Shown here piece by piece: positions 7,296-14,701 of a stretch of DNA of 15,951 nucleotides (positions are counted from its first letter, which is position 1; each line of letters starts with the position of its first letter). The stretch spans positions 17,291 through 33,241 of the forward strand of contig DNPN01000131.1 in NCBI GenBank assembly GCA_003501385.1, read 5' to 3'. The translations under genes and the position numbers were made by a program. Source of the DNA: Rhizobium sp. Lineage in GTDB: Bacteria > Pseudomonadota > Alphaproteobacteria > Rhizobiales > Rhizobiaceae. The notes under the pieces were generated by a model. That model saw only the letters and a program-made list of their open reading frames with translations, was not told where the DNA came from and made no database searches.

Positions 7296-8330
7296 TCAGC
7301 GGCGGTTGCGCAGCTGGTCGATCCAGACCGTGCCCAGAATGACAAAGCCGATGATGATCTGCTGGGTGAAAGCCGAAACACCGTTCATATTCAGCCCGTT
7401 TCGCAGAATGCCGATCACGAAAGCACCGATGGCCGTGCCGGAAATAGTGCCCACGCCGCCAATCAGCGATGTGCCGCCAATCACGGCGCTGGCAATGGCA
7501 TCCAGCTCGTACATCACCCCTTCATTGGGCTGGCCGGTGACAAGGCGTGACATCAGCACGCAGCCGGTCAATCCTGCCAAAGTGCCAGATAGAATATAGG
7601 TAAAGCTGGTGATCCGCGCCACATTGACACCGGACAGGCGAGACGCATCAGCATTGGAGCCGACCGCATAGATATGCCGCCCCAAAACTGAGCGGTTGAG
7701 CATGAAGGCGACTGCCAAAGCGATGATCACCATCAAGATCACGGGGTACGGGATGCCGGGAAAGCTGACATTGGGAAAGCCATCATCACCAATGGTCACC
7801 ATCCGCAGGAATGCACCATTGCCCAGTTGGCCAAAGGCGTCGCCCAGCCCGGACACGGCCCGCGCATCCGTGATTTGCAAGGCCACGCCACGGGCAATCA
7901 ACATCATGCCAAGGGTGGCAATGAAGGGGGGTAGCTTGAGTTTTGTCACCACAAAACCGTTGATCGCGCCACAAGCCGTGCCAGTCAGAATGCCCAGCCC
8001 CATGGCAAGGACCACCGGCCAATGCCAATCACGCACCGCAATAGCTGCAACCACACCCGCAAGCGCCAGAACAGAACCCACCGACAGATCGATGCCGCCG
8101 GTGATGATCACGCAGGTGGCACCAATGCCCAGAAAGGCGATGGATGTCACCTGAAGGGCGACTGTCATGCCATTATCAATGCTGAAGAAAGCCGGGCTTG
8201 TGGCCGAGAAAATCGCAATCAGCACAATCAAACTGCCAAGGGCTGCGAATTTCTGGATCATATCCTTCTGGCGGTCGCTGAACCGGGCCTGCTTTTTGTC
8301 TGCGGTGGGTGGCATGACAATATCCTTCAT
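7296..8330 (-). CDS. Ribose-type ABC sugar transporter permease
   Basis: A 344-residue inner-membrane permease of the RbsC/BPD_transp_2 family. It has a polar cytoplasmic N-terminus (KKQARFSDRQKDM), multiple hydrophobic segments and the conserved stretches GGIDLSVGSVLALAG and SRLSGVNVARITSFTYILSG, then SAVIGGTSLIGGVGTISG towards the C-terminus. The first ATG (8330) overlaps the ATPase stop by four bases (ATGA), which argues for coupled translation. ATG 8315, five codons in, has AAGGA at a good distance and is also possible. It presumably forms a homodimer through which the sugar passes. The 80 bases between its stop and the binding-protein ATG hold a small AGAACC/GGTTCT hairpin at 7259-7276. 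Confidence 0.92.
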   Translation of the reverse strand: MKDIVMPPTADKKQARFSDRQKDMIQKFAALGSLIVLIAIFSATSPAFFSIDNGMTVALQVTSIAFLGIGATCVIITGGIDLSVGSVLALAGVVAAIAVRDWHWPVVLAMGLGILTGTACGAINGFVVTKLKLPPFIATLGMMLIARGVALQITDARAVSGLGDAFGQLGNGAFLRMVTIGDDGFPNVSFPGIPYPVILMVIIALAVAFMLNRSVLGRHIYAVGSNADASRLSGVNVARITSFTYILSGTLAGLTGCVLMSRLVTGQPNEGVMYELDAIASAVIGGTSLIGGVGTISGTAIGAFVIGILRNGLNMNGVSAFTQQIIIGFVILGTVWIDQLRNRR

Positions 8331-9883
8331 GCTTGGCTCCCCTGATAGCCCGATGCAAAACGCATGATCTCCTCCTGATTGGTTTTGCGTGTTTCAAGGA
8401 TCGCCATGATCCGGCCCTGATGAAACACCGCCACGCGATCCGTCATGCCCAAAATTTCCGGCAATTCCGAGCTGATCAGCACCACGCCAATGCCATCGGC
8501 TGCAAGCTCATCCATGATTTTATAAATGGCGAATTTCGCCCCGACATCGATGCCGCGCGTCGGCTCATCGAAAAACAGCACTTTTGATTGGCGAAACAGC
8601 CATTTGCCAATGATAATCTTTTGCTGATTGCCGCCCGACAACAGCCGCACCGGCTGCTGAATGGAGGGCGTGCGCACGTTCAGTTTATCGACATAGTGAC
8701 GCGCTACCGCATCGTGCCGCTTGCGATCCACCAGCCCAAAGCGACTGGACACAGCCTCCATATTGGCCAGAGTCATATTGGCCGCCACTGGCATTTTCAG
8801 CGCCAGTCCTTGCGTTTTGCGATCTTCAGAAAGATAGGCAATGCCTTCCGCAATCGCATCACGCGGATTGTGGATGGTGAGAGCGCGGCCTTGATAGGAA
8901 ATCTCGCCGGAATCCAGCGGATCGGCACCAAAAATGGCACGCGCCACCTCGGTTCTGCCAGCCCCCATTAGCCCAGCAAAGCCGAGAATTTCGCCGCGCC
9001 GCAAGGTGAAGTGAATGTTTGAAAACACGCCTGTGCGGTGAAGGTCTTTAACCTCCAATAACACATCCTCTGTTGGCCTTGAGAGGCGCTCTGGAAACTT
9101 CTCCTCCAGCGATCGGCCCACCATGCGCGAGACAATTTCATCGACACTGGTTGCGGTAAAATCGCTGGTGCCAACGTATTTTCCATCGCGCAGCACCGTC
9201 ACGCGGTCCACAATCTCCGCCATTTCATCAAGGCGGTGAGAAATGTAGACAATGCCAACACCAGACGCTTTCAACTCATGAATAACTTTGAACAACAGCC
9301 GGGTTTCCTGCTCGGTCAGCGAGGAGGTCGGCTCGTCCATAATCAGGACTTCGGCCTTCAACGACAGCGCCTTGGCGATTTCCACCATCTGACACTGCGC
9401 AACAGACAGCGTGCGCACCATTGCATCGGGGCTGATATCAACGCCCAAGCGATCCAGATGCCGCTTTGCCTCAAGACGCAAACGTTTACGATCCACCAGA
9501 AACGAACAGCCTAAAATACTGGCGCGCGGCTCACGCGCCAAAAAGATGTTTTCTGCCACGCTGAGGTGCGGCACCAGATTCAGCTCTTGATGGATAATGG
9601 CAATGCCAGCCTGCTCGGCCTGCAAGGGTGAGGCAAATTCAATGGGTTGTCCTTTATAAACAATGGCTCCGGCGCTTGGTTGATAAACACCGCTGATGAT
9701 CTTCATCAAGGTGGATTTGCCCGCACCATTCTCTCCACAGACCGCATGTACTTCTCCGGGCAGCAAATCAAACTGCACGCCAGACAGCGCCAAAACACCG
9801 GGAAATTGTTTGGTAATACCGTTCAGGCTCAAAATCGGCGCGCGAAACCTCGGGGTCTCCGCTTGCTGCGATGACGCATTCAT
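8327..9883 (-). CDS. Ribose-type ABC transporter ATPase with two nucleotide-binding domains
   Basis: A 518-residue RbsA/MglA-type ATPase with fused domains. First domain: Walker A GENGAGKST at 50-58, signature-like LSVAQCQMVEIAKAL from 159, Walker B VLIMDEPTSSLT at 179-190 and the switch His in YISHR. Second domain: degenerate Walker A GLMGAGRTE at 304-312 lacking the usual lysine, as is normal in this family, signature LSGGNQQK at 415-422 and Walker B VLFFDEPTRGIDVG. Length is typical. ATG 9883 is preceded by GGAGGAGG. It is the first gene of the minus-strand operon, divergent from the GntR regulator, so the operon promoter must lie in 9884-10122. It energises sugar import, presumably L-fucose. 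Confidence 0.93.
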   Translation of the reverse strand: MNASSQQAETPRFRAPILSLNGITKQFPGVLALSGVQFDLLPGEVHAVCGENGAGKSTLMKIISGVYQPSAGAIVYKGQPIEFASPLQAEQAGIAIIHQELNLVPHLSVAENIFLAREPRASILGCSFLVDRKRLRLEAKRHLDRLGVDISPDAMVRTLSVAQCQMVEIAKALSLKAEVLIMDEPTSSLTEQETRLLFKVIHELKASGVGIVYISHRLDEMAEIVDRVTVLRDGKYVGTSDFTATSVDEIVSRMVGRSLEEKFPERLSRPTEDVLLEVKDLHRTGVFSNIHFTLRRGEILGFAGLMGAGRTEVARAIFGADPLDSGEISYQGRALTIHNPRDAIAEGIAYLSEDRKTQGLALKMPVAANMTLANMEAVSSRFGLVDRKRHDAVARHYVDKLNVRTPSIQQPVRLLSGGNQQKIIIGKWLFRQSKVLFFDEPTRGIDVGAKFAIYKIMDELAADGIGVVLISSELPEILGMTDRVAVFHQGRIMAILETRKTNQEEIMRFASGYQGSQA

Positions 9884-9975
9884 CAGAACCTCCTCCGCCT
9901 GACCGCCTATATCAGTGCCGCCCGCCCCTCCAGACCCGCGTCACTATAGAGCAAGGATTAGCTCCCATGCCGAAA

Positions 9976-9988
9976 CTGGTCAAGCCAC
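9976..9988. promoter_or_regulatory. Candidate GntR/FCD operator near the transporter promoter
   Basis: CTGGT-CAA-GCCAC is an inverted repeat (TGGT...GCCA) with a three-base centre, of the same shape as the site at 10081-10093 and close to the TGGTNNNACCA pattern known for several FadR/FCD-type GntR regulators. It overlaps the possible -35 hexamer TTGACC of the minus-strand operon, where a bound repressor would block transcription. Confidence 0.35.
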
Positions 9989-10080
9989 TTTCGCTAACAG
10001 AATGCTAGAACACCCGATTCAGCGTATTTTTGCCAGAAACATTGCAATAAACTCAAAACGATTGCCTACCCAACAAAGAT

Positions 10081-10093
10081 TTGGTAAGGCCAA
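10081..10093. promoter_or_regulatory. Candidate GntR/FCD operator before the regulator gene
   Basis: TTGGT-AAG-GCCAA is a near-perfect inverted repeat (one position differs from TTGGTNNNACCAA). It lies about 30 bases before the regulator ATG and just ahead of its ribosome binding site, a usual place for autoregulation. LldR/PdhR-like members of the same subfamily bind AATTGGTNNNACCAATT; transfer of that pattern to this protein is inference. Confidence 0.4.
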
Positions 10094-10122
10094 TTTTGAG
10101 GAAAGGGAGGTTGCTTATCACC

Positions 10123-10806
10123 ATGAGCCAGAAGCCTGAAACGCGACGGCTGTATCAGCAGGTCGCTGACCAGATCCGCCAGTTCATTCTGGATGGCGAT
10201 TACGGTGCTGGCACGCGCCTTCCCAGCGAGCGCGATCTTGCCCAGCAGCTTGGCGTGTCACGTCCATCTTTGCGCGAAGCACTGATCGCGCTGGAAATCG
10301 ACGGCACGGTTGAAATCCGCATGGGATCCGGCGTGTATGTGGCGATAGAGCGTGAAAACCAAAGTGGTGTCACCCTTGCCTTTGGGGAAAGCCCTTCCGA
10401 GCTGATGCAGGCGCGGATCGTTATTGAGGGCTCAACCACGTTGTTGGCCGCATCGCGCATCCAGCAAGCCGCTCTTGCGAACTTACGCAGTCTTATTGAA
10501 GGCATGCGCACCGAAATTACCGAGGGTCGGCGCCCGCTAGAGCTGGATCGGCAATTCCATCTGCTGATTGTTGCTCAATCGGGCAATTCGGTGCTGGAGC
10601 GCATTGTCGGCTCACTATTTGATGAGCGCTATAGTCCTTTGGCGGAGCGTCTTCAGGATAGAACAGAAAGCCAGCAATCGTGGATCGCAGCCGTTGAAGA
10701 GCATGAAGCCATTTTAGCAGCCTTGGAGGCGCATGATCCACTGCTCTCGCAAGCCGCCATGCAAACCCATCTGGATGCTTCCAGACGGCGATGGACGGAA
10801 GGGTAA
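10123..10806 (+). CDS. GntR-family (FadR/FCD subfamily) transcriptional regulator
   Basis: A 227-residue DNA-binding regulator. The N-terminal winged helix-turn-helix is clear (LYQQVADQIRQFILDGDYGAG, RLPSERDLAQQLGVSRPSLR, EALIALEIDGTVEIR, GSGVYV). The C-terminal FCD ligand domain is all-helical and keeps likely metal-binding residues: Asp and His of ELDRQFH, His of EEHEAIL and His of MQTHLD. The start is ATG 10123, chosen because the family begins a few residues before RLYQQV and AGGGAGG lies upstream; the spacing of 12 is long. Frames opening at TTG 10081 or 10111 are less likely. It probably represses both divergent units until a pathway intermediate binds. FCD relatives respond to small organic acids, so L-fuconate or a keto acid would be a reasonable effector, but this is unproven. 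Confidence 0.9.
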   Translation: MSQKPETRRLYQQVADQIRQFILDGDYGAGTRLPSERDLAQQLGVSRPSLREALIALEIDGTVEIRMGSGVYVAIERENQSGVTLAFGESPSELMQARIVIEGSTTLLAASRIQQAALANLRSLIEGMRTEITEGRRPLELDRQFHLLIVAQSGNSVLERIVGSLFDERYSPLAERLQDRTESQQSWIAAVEEHEAILAALEAHDPLLSQAAMQTHLDASRRRWTEG

Positions 10807-10906
10807 TTCACACGTCATACAGGACGAAACAGGCCTAAACAGGGCTTTTCAATCGCGCTCAACTGATATTGCATGACGATGCATTCCATATGAGGAGGAA
10901 AATCCA
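10807..10906 (+). promoter_or_regulatory. Gap before the SDR gene; possible promoter
   Basis: The 100-base gap between regulator and SDR is long enough for a separate promoter. It contains a short inverted repeat TGCAT-GACG-ATGCA and ends in GAGGAGG, the SDR ribosome binding site. No TGGTNNNGCCA-like site and no strong promoter hexamers were found, so read-through from the regulator promoter is equally possible. Confidence 0.25.
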
Positions 10907-11641
10907 GTGTCCACATCCTTAAACGGCAAGCGCGTGCTTGTGACTGCCGCAGCCCAAGGCATTGGCCGTGCCAGCGCTTTGGCATTTGCCGGTGCCGGTG
11001 CCGATGTTGTTGCCACCGACATCAATGAGGCTGCCCTTTTCGATTTATCAAGTACTCCCAACATCACCACGCGCCTGCTGAACGTGCTGAAAGATGATGA
11101 GGTCAAAACCGTCGTTGCCGAGACCGGACCTTTTGACGTTCTGTTCAATTGTGCAGGCTTTGTCCATGCGGGGTCGGTGCTCGACATGTCTGAGAGCGAC
11201 CTGACCTTTGCTTTCGATCTCAACGTCCATGCCATGGTGCGCACCATCCGTGCGGTTCTGTCCGGCATGCTTGAGCGCGGCGATGGGGCCATCATCAACA
11301 TGTCATCGGTCGCTTCCAGCATGAAAGGCGTGCCCAACCGCTGCGCTTATTCCATCACCAAAGCAGCCGTCATTGGTCTCACCAAATCGGTGGCCGCCGA
11401 ATATGTATCGCAAGGCATTCGCTGCAATGCCATCTGCCCCGGCACGGTGGAAAGCCCATCGCTACAAGACCGCCTGAAAGCACAAGGCGATTACGAAACC
11501 GCGAGAGCGGCCTTCATTGCCCGCCAACCCATTGGGCGCCTCGGCACACCAGAGGAAATCGCAGACCTTGCAGTTTACCTCGCGGGTGCCACCTATACCA
11601 CCGGCCAAGCCTACGCCATTGATGGCGGCTGGACGCTTTAA
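10907..11641 (+). CDS. SDR oxidoreductase, 2-keto-3-deoxy-L-fuconate 4-dehydrogenase
   Basis: A 244-residue classical short-chain dehydrogenase that would oxidise 2-keto-3-deoxy-L-fuconate to the 2,4-diketo compound with NAD. The glycine motif is TAAAQGIG at 13-20 (TGxxxGIG in most relatives; the first glycine is Ala here, as in several close family members). Asp at ATDIN suggests NAD preference. NCAG is at 81-84, the catalytic serine in NMSSVAS at about 133-134, and Tyr148 with Lys152 are in AYSITKA. CPGTVESPS and a C-terminal IDGGWTL follow. The start is GTG 10907 because GAGGAGG stands eight bases before it. It is followed after 18 bases by the FAH hydrolase that would take its product. 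An alternative role in another keto-sugar-acid pathway is possible but less consistent with the neighbours. Confidence 0.88.
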   Translation: MSTSLNGKRVLVTAAAQGIGRASALAFAGAGADVVATDINEAALFDLSSTPNITTRLLNVLKDDEVKTVVAETGPFDVLFNCAGFVHAGSVLDMSESDLTFAFDLNVHAMVRTIRAVLSGMLERGDGAIINMSSVASSMKGVPNRCAYSITKAAVIGLTKSVAAEYVSQGIRCNAICPGTVESPSLQDRLKAQGDYETARAAFIARQPIGRLGTPEEIADLAVYLAGATYTTGQAYAIDGGWTL

Positions 11642-11659
11642 ACAGAAAAGGAATATCCC

Positions 11660-12502
11660 ATGAAACTCATGCGCGTTGGCCCAATTGGCCAGGAAAAGCC
11701 CACTATCCTCGACAAAGACGGCAAAATTCGTGACCTTTCCGCCCATGTGCCTGATATTGGCGGGGCTGCAATTTCACCAGAAGGACTGGCAAAAATTGCT
11801 GCACTCGACCTCTCCACTCTGCCAGAGATTACGGAGAGCCGTATCGGCGCTTGCGTGGCTGGCACGGGCAAATTCATCTGCATTGGCCTGAATTTTTTTG
11901 ACCACGCCGCCGAAACCGGTGCGACTGTTCCGCCAGAGCCAGTGATTTTCATGAAGGCCACCTCGGCAATTTGCGGCCCAAACGATGATGTCCTGATCCC
12001 ACGCGGTTCGGAAAAGACCGACTGGGAAGTTGAGCTGGGTGTGGTGATTGGCAAGGCCGCCAAATACGTGTCTGAAGCTGATGCACTGGATTATGTCGCG
12101 GGCTATTGCGTATCGCACGATGTGTCGGAACGCGCCTTTCAGTCCGAGCGGTCTGGTCAGTGGACCAAGGGCAAATCCTGCGACACCTTTGGCCCCATTG
12201 GCCCATGGCTGGTGACGAAGGATGAAATCGCTGATCCGCAGAACCTGAAAATGTGGCTGACGGTGAACGGCGAAACCATGCAAAATGGCTCATCCACCAC
12301 CATGGTGTATGGCGTGGCCCATGTGGTGTCCTACCTCAGCCAGTTCATGAGCCTGCACCCCGGCGATGTGATTTCGACAGGCACGCCTCCCGGCGTTGGC
12401 CTTGGTATGAAACCACAGCGGTTCTTGAAGGCTGGCGATGTTGTTGAGCTCGGTATTGAGGGCCTCGGCACACAGAAACAGACCTTTATCGCCGACGTCT
12501 GA
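11660..12502 (+). CDS. FAH-family 2,4-diketo-3-deoxy-L-fuconate hydrolase
   Basis: A 280-residue fumarylacetoacetate-hydrolase-family enzyme that would cleave the diketo acid to pyruvate and L-lactate, the last step of the pathway. Metal ligands of the family are visible: Glu123 and Glu125 in DWEVELGVVIG and Asp154 in VSHDVSERAF. FICIGLNFFDHAAE, FMKATSAICGP, QWTKGKSCDTFGPIGPW and STGTPPGVGLGM are all in the usual order. ATG 11660 follows AAAAGGAA and lies 18 bases after the SDR stop. The 24 bases after its stop lead into the dehydratase gene. Annotation pipelines often call such proteins ureidoglycolate lyase or 5-carboxymethyl-2-hydroxymuconate isomerase; the neighbours argue against that. 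It is unrelated in position to the hpaG remnant at 3714 although it belongs to the same superfamily. Confidence 0.88.
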   Translation: MKLMRVGPIGQEKPTILDKDGKIRDLSAHVPDIGGAAISPEGLAKIAALDLSTLPEITESRIGACVAGTGKFICIGLNFFDHAAETGATVPPEPVIFMKATSAICGPNDDVLIPRGSEKTDWEVELGVVIGKAAKYVSEADALDYVAGYCVSHDVSERAFQSERSGQWTKGKSCDTFGPIGPWLVTKDEIADPQNLKMWLTVNGETMQNGSSTTMVYGVAHVVSYLSQFMSLHPGDVISTGTPPGVGLGMKPQRFLKAGDVVELGIEGLGTQKQTFIADV

Positions 12503-12526
12503 TCACCCCCAAACAAGGCCAGTTCC

Positions 12527-13807
12527 ATGACCAAAATCACCAGCCTGCGCACAGTTGATCTGCGTTTTCCCACATCCGCCAGTCTCGATGGCTCAGACGC
12601 GATGAATCCGGACCCGGATTATTCGGCGGCCTATGTTATTCTCGACACGGATGTGGATGGGCTGGAAGGTCATGGCCTGACCTTTACCATTGGTCGCGGC
12701 AACGAAATTTGCTGTGCCGCGATCAAAGCACTGACGCATCTGGTTGTCGGGTTGGATTTGAGCTGGATAGCTGAGAACCCGGGTCGTTTCTGGCGGCATA
12801 TGACATCTGACAGTCAATTGCGCTGGATTGGTCCCGACAAGGGTGCCATTCATCTGGCCACTGGTGCGGTGGTCAATGCTGTGTGGGACTTGCTGGCCAA
12901 GCAGGCAGGTAAGCCTGTCTGGCGGCTGGTGGCAGAGATGAGCCCTGAAGAAATCGTCTCCATCATCGATTTCCGCTACCTCACCGATGCTTTGACGCCG
13001 GAAGAAGCCCTTGCCCTCCTGCAAAAAGCAGAAGCAGGCAAGGCAGAACGCATCGCCACCCTCGAACAGGAGGGCTACCCTTGCTACACCACTTCCGCTG
13101 GCTGGCTGGGCTATGACGACGAGAAATTACGCAGGCTGTGCCATGAAGCCATTGATCAAGGCTTTACCCATATAAAAATGAAAGTCGGGCGCGATCTGGA
13201 AGACGACAAACGCCGTTTGCGCATTGTGCGCGAAGTGATTGGCGATGACCGTTTCATGATGATTGACGCCAATCAGGTTTGGGAGGTCAATCAGGCAATT
13301 GACTGGATCAAGGAACTGCAACCCTACAAGCCCTTCTTTATTGAAGAACCCACCAGCCCCGACGATATTTTTGGCCACAAAGCCATCCGCGAGGCTATTG
13401 CCCCTGTGAAGGTCGCAACCGGAGAAATGTGCCAAAACCGCATTGTGTTCAAACAGATGATTGCGGGTGGTGCCATTGACATCGTGCAGATCGACAGTTG
13501 CCGCATGGGTGGCTTGAATGAAGTGCTGGCTGTGCTGCTGATGGCCGCAAAATATGGCCTTCCTGTCTGGCCCCATGCGGGTGGCGTGGGCCTATGCGAA
13601 TATGTGCAGCATCTCTCGATGATTGATTACATTGCCGTGTCCGGCACCAAACAGGGTAGGGTGATTGAATATGTTGATCACCTGCATGAGCATTTCATGG
13701 ATCCGTGCGTTATCAACAATGCAGCCTACGTGCCACCATCAAAGCCCGGGTTTTCGATCGAGATGAAGCCGCAATCCATTGCCGACTATACGTTTCAACC
13801 GGGATGA
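12527..13807 (+). CDS. fucD: L-fuconate dehydratase (enolase superfamily)
   Basis: A 426-residue mandelate-racemase-subgroup enolase that dehydrates L-fuconate to 2-keto-3-deoxy-L-fuconate with Mg2+. The catalytic pattern is complete: Lys217 and Lys219 in HIKMKVGR, metal ligands Asp247 (MIDANQVW), Glu273 (FIEEPTSPDD) and Glu300 (ATGEMCQNR), and Asp323 (IVQIDSCRMGG) with His350 (VWPHAGGVGL). From memory, these are offset by one from the characterised Xanthomonas campestris enzyme, and the inserted stretch EQEGYPCYTTSAGWLGY is typical of that family. It is the gene that fixes the pathway assignment. ATG 12527 has a modest AAGG upstream. It is the last plus-strand gene; no T-rich terminator follows directly, although a large palindrome lies 155 bases downstream. 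L-galactonate and D-arabinonate are known side substrates of the family. Confidence 0.93.
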   Translation: MTKITSLRTVDLRFPTSASLDGSDAMNPDPDYSAAYVILDTDVDGLEGHGLTFTIGRGNEICCAAIKALTHLVVGLDLSWIAENPGRFWRHMTSDSQLRWIGPDKGAIHLATGAVVNAVWDLLAKQAGKPVWRLVAEMSPEEIVSIIDFRYLTDALTPEEALALLQKAEAGKAERIATLEQEGYPCYTTSAGWLGYDDEKLRRLCHEAIDQGFTHIKMKVGRDLEDDKRRLRIVREVIGDDRFMMIDANQVWEVNQAIDWIKELQPYKPFFIEEPTSPDDIFGHKAIREAIAPVKVATGEMCQNRIVFKQMIAGGAIDIVQIDSCRMGGLNEVLAVLLMAAKYGLPVWPHAGGVGLCEYVQHLSMIDYIAVSGTKQGRVIEYVDHLHEHFMDPCVINNAAYVPPSKPGFSIEMKPQSIADYTFQPG

Positions 13808-14074
13808 GCCATTGCTCTTCACATCGCTTGGACGTCCTGCTCAGATCATACTTGGATTGAGAAAACGAACCCTCTGGATGGTCGATCTACGCGGGGACAT
13901 TCCGAACAGCCACACAGTCATCTGAGTCAGAAGCTGGATACTGCTTTTCGCTTCTGTTATGTGACCGGCTACTGCATAATTCCTTAAATAGACTCCGATT
14001 AAGGAATTATGCAGTAGCCGGTCGGCACATCGCTGGCAGAAGGATAGGGAGTGTTTGGCTATCCTGCTGGGCAG
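13808..14074. other. Gene-free stretch after fucD
   Basis: No recognisable gene is present. Frames of up to about 60 codons run through it on both strands, including a continuation of the glycerol-dehydrogenase remnant from the right, but none has family character. It holds the 61-base palindrome at 13963-14023. The 155 bases 13808-13962 show nothing I recognise and may be debris of another lost gene. Confidence 0.6.
13963..14023. repeat. Perfect 25-bp inverted repeat with 11-base loop
   Basis: Positions 13963-13987 (GACCGGCTACTGCATAATTC and five more) are the exact reverse complement of 13999-14023, with the loop ATAGACTCCGA. Palindromes containing TTAAGGAATTATGCAG-type sequence are, as I recall, scattered between genes in Agrobacterium and Rhizobium genomes. 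It could serve as a bidirectional terminator between fucD and the convergent remnant on the right, although it lacks a T-run. It is unrelated in sequence to the 105-bp element. Confidence 0.75.
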
Positions 14075-14667
14075 TTGTTGCTTGTTCAGTGGCCGTTGCT
14101 CTGCGACTTGGCTCGCCGTCCAGATACAATCGGCAATCAGTTGAGGGCTGAGGTTAACGGGCACGGAGTGAATGACACTTGCTGGAACCATCGCAATTTC
14201 GCCGACGTTGAGAAGCTCTTCAGCGCTCACACGTTCACGTCTCAGATCGGCCAGTGTGGTGGGCAACCCGATATCCTGGCAGAAATCAATGGCTTCGTGA
14301 ATGTCACCAAGGGATCGATTTTCTAGAGTCTGTCAGGTTCAGATTGAACCAAACAGACTCTAAATACTCTTATTTTCGTTTGTCTTTTCGGGAAAACCGG
14401 GTTCCACTTTTCCCTGACAAACTCTAATGCCTTGCCACCGCCGATGCCGACAACCACGCCTGCACCGGTTGCTTTTCCCTCAGCGATGCGGCGTGCAACT
14501 TCCCTATTGGAGGTCTCGCCACCAAATTTGACGAAATGGCTTTTGACACCCGCAGCGGTCAAATTGTGCTCAATATCCAGTTTCAAGGTCTCCCAAAAGA
14601 AACTGTCGTTGATCACACCGGGGCCCAGCACATAGCGAAGTGGTCCGCCATATCCACGTGGGGTCAT
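14075..14667 (-). pseudogene. gldA: Iron-containing (glycerol-type) alcohol dehydrogenase, split and deleted
   Basis: The N-terminal part at 14428-14667 reads YGGPLRYVLGPGVIND, then FFWETLKLD, FVKFGGETSN and VVVGIGGGKAL, the nucleotide-binding start of the GldA family. About 15-20 residues between GPGVIND and FFWETL also seem missing. After GGGKAL the gene runs into the 105-bp element (14323-14427), and its other side resumes with SLGDIHEAIDFCQDIGLP, TTLADL and ASVIHSVPVNLSPQLIADCI, the C-terminal end of the same family. Roughly 190 of some 365 residues, including the metal-binding histidines, are absent. Translation from the start reads into the element and stops at its terminal TAG. The native stop at the C-terminal end cannot be located; similarity fades near 14075. 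The substrate is unknown. Confidence 0.78.
14323..14427 (+). repeat. 105-bp palindromic element (RIME-like), copy 5, inside gldA remnant
   Basis: This complete copy has the same orientation as the one at 1550. The first palindrome has 17-base arms with two mismatches (14325-14341 against 14345-14361, loop GAT). It joins codon 80 or so of the glycerol-dehydrogenase remnant to a point some 190 residues later. Reading from the gene into the element gives a stop at the element's far terminus. Confidence 0.85.
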
Positions 14668-14701
14668 GTTCGTTGTCCTTTTTTCTGTAAGGGTTTTGTG
14701 G

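Larger units (their letters stand above)
9884..10122. promoter_or_regulatory. Divergent promoter region between transporter operon and GntR regulator
   Basis: This 239-base gene-free stretch separates the two divergent units and must carry at least two promoters. On the minus strand TTGACC (complement of 9978-9983) with a 17-base spacer leads to TAATCC (complement of 9955-9960), a fair -35 with a poor -10. TATAGT (complement of 9943-9948) is a better -10 but lacks a -35. Two similar palindromic sites, described separately, lie at 9977-9987 and 10081-10093, and an ATTGCAAT palindrome occupies 10041-10048. No firm transcription start can be named from sequence alone. Confidence 0.5.

Noticed and set aside
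11660..12502. FAH-family gene as a displaced working copy of hpaG
   Set aside because: It lies between the SDR and fuconate dehydratase with tight spacing, and its sequence fits the diketo-fuconate hydrolase group better.
13841..14266. A 141-codon minus-strand frame as an independent gene
   Set aside because: Its first ~64 residues are the C-terminal end of the split glycerol dehydrogenase; the rest runs through the palindrome and has no family character.
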